Shown here: positions 56,936 through 64,000 of the stretch, piece after piece | Layout of the letters: every line of letters begins with the position of its first letter | How positions within the stretch are numbered: the stretch's first letter is position 1 | Assembly: GCA_944474755.1 (NCBI GenBank) | Contig: OX104113.1 | Span: 53,211,644-53,275,643 of the forward strand | Length of the DNA stretch: 64,000 nt | Reading direction: 5' to 3' | Source of the DNA: Limnoperna fortunei | Taxonomy: Eukaryota > Mollusca > Bivalvia > Mytilida > Modiolidae | Made by a program: the position numbers and the translations under genes | Notes under the pieces: model-generated | The model's database searches: none | The model's input: the letters and a program-made list of their open reading frames with translations, nothing else | Told to the model about the DNA's origin: nothing

Positions 56936-57120
56936 TTTACAAAAGTTTTGGGTTTTTACTTAGTAGTTAAACAAATTAATTAAGATGTAAATTCAATGAT
57001 GTATTTGGAGTCTCCAATATTTTTATGGATGTACTCGATTAACCATTTCCTGTTTGCAACAAGCTTTATGTTTCTGTGAAATATTTGTAAACATTCATAT
57101 ATTTTTTAATTTTTAGACAC

Positions 57121-57240
57121 AATATGAGTGAACAGGAGATCACAACTACATTTTTACAAACTTTACTCGAGGATACAGATTTAACGAGAGACGATTTAAT
57201 TGCCGTCTACTATCTATATGTATTGGAAAGAATGATAACA
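57121..57240 (+). other. Short ORF after a splice-acceptor-like signal
   Basis: Following TTTTTAATTTTTAG, an ATG at 57,124 opens 39 codons (MSEQEITTTFLQTLLEDTDL and onward to a VYYLYVLERMIT end). It looks like an acidic helix and overlaps the LINE junction at its end. It belongs to the right edge of the composite insertion. I do not recognise it, and it may be chance. Confidence 0.25.
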
Positions 57241-57938
57241 TAGAAAAGGTTCACTTACAGTTCCTAAAGAAAATTCTTGGTGTTAGAATAAATACTCTTA
57301 ATTGTTTCGTCTATGGAGAACTGGGTAGATACCCACTGGAAATTACAATCAAGTTAAGAATGCTATGTTTTTGGAATAGACTATTGACAACAGATAAACT
57401 ATCTTCCAAAGTCTACAGATTCATGTTTTCATTAAACAATGAGGGAAACAACGATTTCCCATATATAAAAACTATCGCAAAATTTTTTGATGACATTTGA
57501 ATTATATATATATTTCAAAATCAAATTCATGTTAACATAGCATGGTTAAAAACTCAAGTCAAGCAAATACTTTTTGATCAATTCTCTCAAAAATGGCGTA
57601 ATGATATATCCAATACATCTCGAGGTCAATTTTACTCACTATTTAAGCAGAATTTCAGCTTTGAAAGTTATTTAGTACAATTGCAAGAATCAAATATACT
57701 ATTTATCACAAAATTAAGATTATGTAACCTAAAAATTCCAATTGAAACTGGTCGATGGCATAATATATGTCGAGAAAATCGCAAATGTACAAAATGTTCA
57801 GGCTATTATACAGGGGACGAATATCATTATCTTTTTATTTGTTCAAACCAAGAAATTCAGTCTCTTAGAGAGAAATATATTCCAAAATATTATATTAAAT
57901 ACAGTTGTATAGAAAAAATGGCGTTAATGCTATCTTAA
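57219..57938 (+). pseudogene. LINE ORF2 C-terminal domain
   Basis: The frame resumes with GKNDNIEKVHLQFLKKILG and VYGELGRYPLEITIKLRM, then a stop near 57,498, then a further frame (57,681-57,938) ending in a zinc-binding-like cluster C-x5-C-x2-C-x8-H-x4-C (CRENRKCTKCS, EYHYLFICS). It joins logically to GSDVI at 52,796. This C-terminal region is typical of LINE ORF2 after the RT. A short 3' UTR follows to about 58,170. Confidence 0.75.
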
Positions 57939-58170
57939 TGTAATGTAGAGTTATTAAAAAATATATCTCTTTTTATAAAAGGATTGTGTAAATTATTGAA
58001 GTAACATGCTGTACATGTACCATTCTAATCCACTATGTTTTTTCTTCTTTGTGTGTTGATTTTTTGTAATATTTGTTTGTATGTTATGTATATATGTTAT
58101 CTTCAATATTTGTTGTATTCTCATGTTGCACACTGTGCCTGAGTTTGAAATAAAATCTTGAACAAAAAAC

Positions 58171-61100
58171 ATCTTCTAATCACATTCTCTTGAAATTTGG
58201 TATGCAGCATCAGGATGGCCTCCCATAACGTGGGATTCAAATTCTGGTCTGTCGCTCACCTACTTCCTGTTTAACGAAATCCTGCCATTTCTGTCTTTGA
58301 TCGATTTTCCAAGTGTAAAATTTTAACATATGGCTGCTTTTAAAATAAGAAAATGTATATGTAAGAATTTGAAAATTATGCAAAATTAATTCTAGATCCA
58401 TTCCTTTTCGTTTTTTTTTCTATTAATATAATATTACGAAAGAAACTGCTTTTAAATAACTTGGAAGCTTAGCATAAAGACTTCGAAATATATTTGAATC
58501 TTGCTTTCAATCGATAAAAAAAATCTTTATGCACATTTAGCGGATTTTAGATCTGTACGGGTGAAGGGGACACTTAACTCAATGAGAAAGGGATTTTTTG
58601 TATTGCGTGATAAAATCATGCATGATTTAATGCTCCCATTTAACGCGGAAAGCGATTTTTTAGTCTCGGATATGCGATATTTAAGTAACACGAACGATCA
58701 CATATTAAATATCTTATTTCGGACCCCGCTTTCACTATCTCTTTAACGTTTTGATGAATTTCTCCTTTCCGACTTGTAAGTAATGCAAATGTTCAACCAC
58801 AGATTTAAACTAAACTGTCTTAACTCTTCAGGCACCAGAAACCTAGGTTTTACCTTGTAACGCCTTGTCAGCTTTAAGGTTCTATATGATCTTATATTAT
58901 ACTGCATTAACAATTGTTTTAACTGTGGCCATGTTCATTATAATGTCATCTTAATCTAATTCAACTGTAAGAAACAATTTTGTAACATTTTCAAATGAAG
59001 TAAATAATTCAATAATAAAAATAATAAATTTATTGTAAAAAATACATATAAAGAGAATGTGTTATTGGAAACATAATTGATATTGTTATTATTAGTTTTT
59101 TCTTTTTCAAAAAATATTTAAATGATCTTATAGATATAGCTGAACACATAGTGAACCAAAATGCATTTATGAGCTTAAATTCAATACCATATTTGTTATT
59201 ATTTTTAATATTAAATAAAATTTTATAATTTTTTATTATACAATTTACGTTTTTACAATGTTGTATTATAAACTGAAACACCGCTCTAGTCAACGTTTTT
59301 AAAGAACTTCCATATCATGAATGACACTTTTCACTCGTTTTTTGGTGGAGGCAAAAATATATCCAATTGACCATGATGGATAAAAGTATACGACGAAATT
59401 TCAAATCCATTTCTATTTTAGCCACCCGTTCTAAAACTAGACCCCATATGACAAATAACTATGTGTTGGAAGTCATTTGTTTACCCTGAAACAAGTAAAA
59501 TATGGAGTTACGCAATATTCTATTTCATATCCTTTACCTTTTTCTTCATTAATGACTTACTACTGTGCAAAAATTGACACGTACGCTGAAGACGCAGTAC
59601 AAACAAGTTGGAAATAATAATGAAAATTAAATGTTGATTAACTCATTAAATGTTGGTCTGGTGCATCTAAATATAAATCTGGTTTAACCCGACAACAAAT
59701 ACATGTCTCGATATTGCAACAAAACAGACAAAGCTGAAAATATCCCGGAAAAGCAAAACTGAGAAATGGACAAAACCGGCTCCTATTTTGTTTATTGCTC
59801 CTCTTGTTGTGACAAGTTGTTCTAAAAATATCTCAATGCGAGGCGTAATGCGCAACAACATACATTTATCTTCTTTGTTTAGAACACATGCTGGACCATG
59901 CTGGCTAACATTGAAATCTGGACGTTAACGCCTTGTTTAATTGTAATAATCTTAGAGTTTGTAGAGTTTCTATTAATAGGACCTACGGCGTCAAGTCAGT
60001 GGCGTAGCTCCCTTTACTCAAAAATTGTTTGCTTGCACTTGTGCTCTATTTACAGGTCAATACAAGATTAAATTATTTGTATATCTGCTGGTGTTTCTGG
60101 ATTCAGATTGCTTTTAAGCCTATCAAAAACTTTTTATAATATTAAAGCCCAAGTTTTCATTTTATATTAAATTTTTTTATCAGTTTTCGCGTAAGTTAAT
60201 ATTAATTTTGAGTTAAGGAAGAAACTGATGACACTTATATAAATAATAAGTTGTCGAAACTGTCGGAATAATAACTGTCAACATACTGAAGAGACAGTTT
60301 AAATTAAAATGACGTAACGTTTTTTAAAGGTCTATTGTCGTTTCTTACCGTACGAAAAACCCTTTCGTACCATGTCTGTTTCGTACCATATGTAAATTTT
60401 CTATTGGTAATGTTATGTACTTGCGACTGACAATTCATACAATAAAACTTTTGAAACAAGTAGAATTTGTACCTTTTATTTGTTATCAGGCTACTATTAT
60501 AACGATCCACAACAACAATATTTAAAATTATATATATTATAGTCATTCGTAGTTTGTACATTTCAAATTTTTAATAAAATAATTGTCAAAATAATTCGAT
60601 TTTGATGCATTGTTTTAAACTATCAAACCTCTTTTTCCTTTTATCATTCACATTCCAATTAACATCAAAGATCTACGGCAAGGTATAGGGTGGATAAGCT
60701 AGACTGCCAGATTTAATCTACCACATGTTTTATATATAAACAGACCGAAAAACGAAGTTTTGAATTATTCAAGTTTTCGGACCATCGACCCTTTGGACTA
60801 ATGCCACTTCAGATTATAGACCTTTCGGACCACCGAACGGACACCAATTTGTGTGTATTCAGTCGTCTGCTACGGGTCTTGTGTCCTTATTTAATGTGAA
60901 AACGTTTTCTTGAAAATGATCGTCGGAATGCTCCTTTGATAATTATTCGTACCGTCCTGAAATGAACATTCCGGTCCGATTAAAGATCGTGCATCATGTA
61001 ATATGTACATCCTTTCAGGACAAGTAGCACCCTGGAATGGAAGAATAAAAATTTCCATGATATTATAAAGCAAAGTCACGTGACAACGATTATCCCCTTT

Positions 61101-61559
61101 CTTCTCTTAGAAGTCATACAAAACATATTGTTAAAACAGAAAACAAACAACTGGATAGTGTCAATGATAAGCTACGTCATGCGTTGGTTTCAATGCCGGA
61201 AGAGAATAAGAAAACATAAACTTTGTAGAATACCATCATATGAACAATGTACATTTGGTTTTGATTCAGAGAAGTCCTTTTTTAAAACATCGCTCTATAA
61301 AACTAGCAAGGAAACTGACAGAGGCGAAAGTCAAGAAACGATAACAAATCCGATAACTCAGAAGATGGCGCCAGGGGTGGTAGGGAGTATTTTCGCACTC
61401 GTGGTAATAAACATCCTATGTCGAATTACAGAAATCAATATAAATGTGGAAATAATATCACAGAGACAAAAACAGTGCTTAACTTGAGGTATTATGCCAT
61501 TCAATACCTCCACCCCATACAAGACCAAAACCAGCATGGCGGCCATGTAAACGAAACGA
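58171..61559. other. Non-coding region without recognised genes
   Basis: It starts with a diverged family E HINE piece (58,195-58,290). A coding-like frame (58,501-58,746; ADFRSVRVKGTLNSMRKGFF inside) has no upstream ATG and no match I recognise. A sequence near 61,190-61,290 weakly resembles the family A internal repeat (ACATAAACTTTGTAGAATAC). The rest is AT-rich with no clear structure. Confidence 0.45.
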
Positions 61560-62392
61560 TTAAAAAATCTTATAAATTGACAAATATGCAGTCATATTTT
61601 AGTATTTTAGCCCTTCTTAGTGGAGATATGTCATTGAACCCAGGCCCTATAAAATATCCCTGTGGAAACGTGGAAAATCGTTCGCACAAACCAAAAGGGT
61701 ATGAATATTGACGTGGAAAGCGGTTCCATCTTAAATGTATTGATTTGACAACATCAAAATATTAAGAATTGTCCGATAGCAGTGAAGATTGGTATTGTAG
61801 ATCATGCACCTTACTTGTTTTCACAGACTTTTATTTTGATATATCCTTGAAAGAGTCGGGTACACCATCAAATGATGACCTAATTACAGGAAATATAAAC
61901 AATAACAATCAGACTGTTTTTAATCAACTGAGGGAATCAAGAAAACACCATCCGAGAAATGTGCTTATAGCATACTTGAACATAAATAGTGTCCGATACA
62001 AATTCGACGAAATTACTAGTAACTAATTTATTAACTATTAACTGATCATATCGTTGACGTATTATTTATAGCTGAAACCAAGCTTGATGAAACATTTAAC
62101 AATACACTTTTTACTGTGGACGGCTACACAACTTTATCGTCGGGATAGAAATTGCAGTGGAGGCGGAATCATGTCACTTATTTCATCTAACTTACCATCT
62201 AGCAGAAAAGAGTCTCTGGAAAGTGAACTGCCTATTGAAAACATTTCTCATAAAATCTATATTAATGATAAAATCTTGATAAAATTATAGTAAATTATGA
62301 TAATTACATTGTTCTTGGTGATTTAAATTTTGACATGTTGAATATGAGCAAAAGTAAAAAACAATTTTAGTTATTTTTTGAGAATGGTTGTC
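61560..62392 (+). pseudogene. CR1-like LINE: N-terminal PHD-like and endonuclease remnants
   Basis: One frame gives FSILALLSGDMSLNPGPIKY with PCG, the usual start of CR1-like ORF2 ahead of a PHD-like zinc finger. Next comes EDWYCRSCTLLVFTDFYFD, then RKHHPRNVLIAYLNINSVRY with KFDEI (endonuclease start), an AETKLDETFNN stretch, RDRNCSGGGIMSLISSNLPS, and NYDNYIVLGDLNFDML (the metal-binding Asp/Asn motif). Deletions and shifts separate the pieces. It stops at LFFENGCL, where a HINE fragment interrupts it. Confidence 0.8.
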
Positions 62393-62630
62393 TATAGGAA
62401 ACATAACGGTTTTCTCTATAGCTATTATAATTTTTGAGATAATGATCAAAAACCTTTGTTGACCCCACATGTTCTATTTTTAGTAACAGCGGCCATATTT
62501 GTCTGTTGATCAACACCCTGGGTACAAACTTGAATCTAGGAACACTAAGGATGATGGTGGCCAAGTTTGAAAAAAAATTGGACCAGTGGTTTCAGAGGAG
62601 AAGATTTTTGAAAAAGTTTACGACGGACGC
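62393..62630 (-). mobile_element. HINE-like family A' fragment
   Basis: Reverse complement of about 41,570-41,790 (for example GGTTTCAGAGGAGAAGATTT at the right and CAAAAACCTTTGTTGACCCC inside), ending in ACGACGGACGC where the minisatellite would begin. It lies between the EN and RT remnants of the CR1-like LINE. Confidence 0.7.
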
Positions 62631-62860
62631 AAGTAACACTGCTGCATAAAAAGAATGATCCATTTTTAAAATCAAATTACAGGCCTGTAAGTGTCCTAAC
62701 TATTTTTTCAAAAGTTTATGAGAAAGTTATACGACTTTTACTATTCTATATTTAATTCGTATCTTTGTGCTTTCCGAAGGGGACACGAATGTGAGACTAC
62801 GCTGCTGAGACTCTTAGAAGACTGGCGCAATGCCCTTGATAACAAGAAAAGATATGGTTG
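62631..62860 (+). pseudogene. CR1-like LINE reverse-transcriptase fragment
   Basis: It reads VTLLHKKNDPFLKSNYRPVS then LTIFSKVYEKVI and, after a short frame break, FNSYLCAFRRGHECETTLLR and LLEDWRNALDNKKRYG, the N-terminal part of a CR1/Jockey-type RT domain. The motif A Asp, YADD box and the rest of the RT are absent. Confidence 0.78.
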
Positions 62861-63179
62861 TAACCATATCGAGGGAACTCAAGATATAATGTACTTATGA
62901 TATTCTATAATATCATTTAATACAATCAAATTTTTTATGATTTGTCTTTGCCATGTGTTGCTTTTTCTTCTTTGATATAAGAGAATGATCATCCGAGACA
63001 TCAGAGTTCTAAACATTTGGTTCTTTAAATAATAATGCATAGATATTAAGGAAACGAGTGAAATAATACAAGACATAAAAAGTAAAATATATTACAGAAA
63101 AATTTGTGTTCGATGTATTTTAGTGTTATTTTGTAAAATATATGTTTATATTAATATTGATATTTGGCATATTGTTAAA
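62861..63179. other. Non-coding region
   Basis: AT-rich; nothing recognised. Confidence 0.5.
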
Positions 63180-63735
63180 ACATATATTAAAACCCAACTC
63201 ATTTTTGCCCCTTTTGGGCCCCAAATTCCTACAAGGAAAAAGGAGGAGCCCCAAACTAAATCTCATTCATCCTTTTATGATAAGAAACATTATTGTAAAA
63301 TTTCAAAGCAATCTGTAAACCAGAACCAAAGTTATTGTGGAAACAAATAAAAAAGTACCATTTTTGGCCCCTTTTGGGCCCCTAATTTTTAAATTAGAAA
63401 AGGGGAACCCAATACCATCCATCTATCTATTAATGGTATGGAAAATCATTGTAAATTTTGATTTGGATGACTAGAACAAAAGTTATTGTGGAAACAAACA
63501 AAAAAGTGACATTTTGGTCCCTTTTGGGTCCCTAATTTCTAAGCGAAAAATAGGGGAACCCTAAAAATCAATCACATCCATCCTTTTATTGTAAGAAACA
63601 TCATGGTAAAGTTTCAAAGCAATTGAATAACTAGACCAAAAGTTATTGTGGGAACACTTGAGTTAACAGACAACGACGGAGACGAAAGCATCATACCATT
63701 ATACGCCTGCAATTTTTTTCGGTGGTATAAAACTA
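63180..63735 (-). mobile_element. HINE-like element, family F
   Basis: Three ~155-bp direct repeats share TTTTGGGCCCCTAATTT, CATCCATCCTTTTAT and AAAGTTATTGTGGAAACAAA. At the right end, read on the minus strand, are TTTTATACCACCG and its partner TGGTATGATGCTTTCG with CGTCTCCGTCG, i.e. a 5' hairpin followed by a short low-complexity tract. The 3' end is not defined. No gene. Confidence 0.45.
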
Positions 63736-64000
63736 GTAGGCATGCATAGTAAATAAACCAGTTAACATTTTTGGACATTTCGGTTATTGAAAGTAAAAGA
63801 AAGTTGCAGGAAATTGCACTTGAGACCTATATTTTAAAAAATTTAAATAATTTATTTCTATTTGATGCGACAACAACAAAATAACTGGAAAATTAAAAAG
63901 TGCATAAAACCAAAAATAAGAAAATGCTAAAGTAGAAACGTTTTCATCATTTTAATTTTCGTCAGGAATTAGATTCGTAATACTTCTCTCATCAAGTAGG
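63736..64000. other. Non-coding region at window end
   Basis: AT-rich; nothing recognised. Confidence 0.5.

Larger units (their letters stand above)
48058..58170 (+). mobile_element. L1-like LINE (copy B), broken by nested insertions
   Basis: Plus-strand LINE pieces occur in order: ORF1 remnant (48,058-48,640), ORF2 endonuclease (48,940-49,768), linker and RT (50,987-52,796) and C-terminus (57,219-57,938), followed by a ~230-bp 3' UTR ending AATAAAATCTTGAACAAAAA. The gaps are a palindromic MITE, a TTAA-target element and a composite nested insertion. The host sequence on both sides of two of these gaps joins in frame. Several frameshifts and stops mark it as dead. Confidence 0.8.

Overview
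This window is AT-rich animal DNA built almost entirely from transposable elements and tandem repeats. I see no conserved single-copy protein gene. The mix points to a bivalve mollusc, possibly a mussel-like species: an Ngaro retrotransposon, L1-like and CR1-like LINEs, a SINE whose 3' tail ends in (AATC)n, and many short elements with a 5' hairpin followed by a microsatellite. That placement is inference, not a database match.

Layout. (1) 0.1-2.09 kb: an internally deleted L1-like LINE on the minus strand with an intact ORF1. (2) 2.09-33.2 kb: a tandem array of about 48 mini-exons, mostly 57-66 nt. Nearly all copies keep a pyrimidine-rich AG acceptor and a GG|GTAAG-type donor, and introns are about 240-300 bp. 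Part of the array has a higher-order period of about 1,460 bp and part about 628 bp. Two copies of a different ~1 kb block (14.85 and 30.45 kb) and a terminal exon near 32.9 kb complete it. No frame stays open through the array, so it is either a non-coding spliced transcript unit or a decayed repeat-exon gene. (3) Elements inserted in the array can be placed to the base because neighbouring copies give the empty site: a Helentron/HINE-like element (6.7-8.0 kb), a Mutator-like element with 9-bp target duplication (10.6-11.8), a SINE (11.9-12.4), a long-TIR element (12.6-14.5), a small HINE-like element (16.2-16.4) and a complete Ngaro retrotransposon (20.29-27.04).

(4) 33-48 kb: mainly non-coding DNA with HINE-like elements, hairpin elements, hAT-like elements with 5-bp target duplications, and an assembly gap (41,231-41,430). 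(5) 48.06-58.17 kb: a second copy of the L1-like LINE, broken by a palindromic MITE, by a TTAA-site element whose removal restores the reading frame, and by a composite insertion nested four deep (LINE, HINE, CACTA-like element, Harbinger-like MITE). (6) 58.2-64 kb: non-coding DNA, a CR1-like LINE remnant with a PHD-like N-terminus, endonuclease and RT fragments, and another HINE-like element.

The only gene set that works together is the Ngaro unit: Gag with zinc fingers, RT-RNase H, tyrosine recombinase and an SGNH-hydrolase-like protein, all on the minus strand between split direct repeats that look identical. It is a plausible recently active element. The mini-exon array is the least explained structure in the window.
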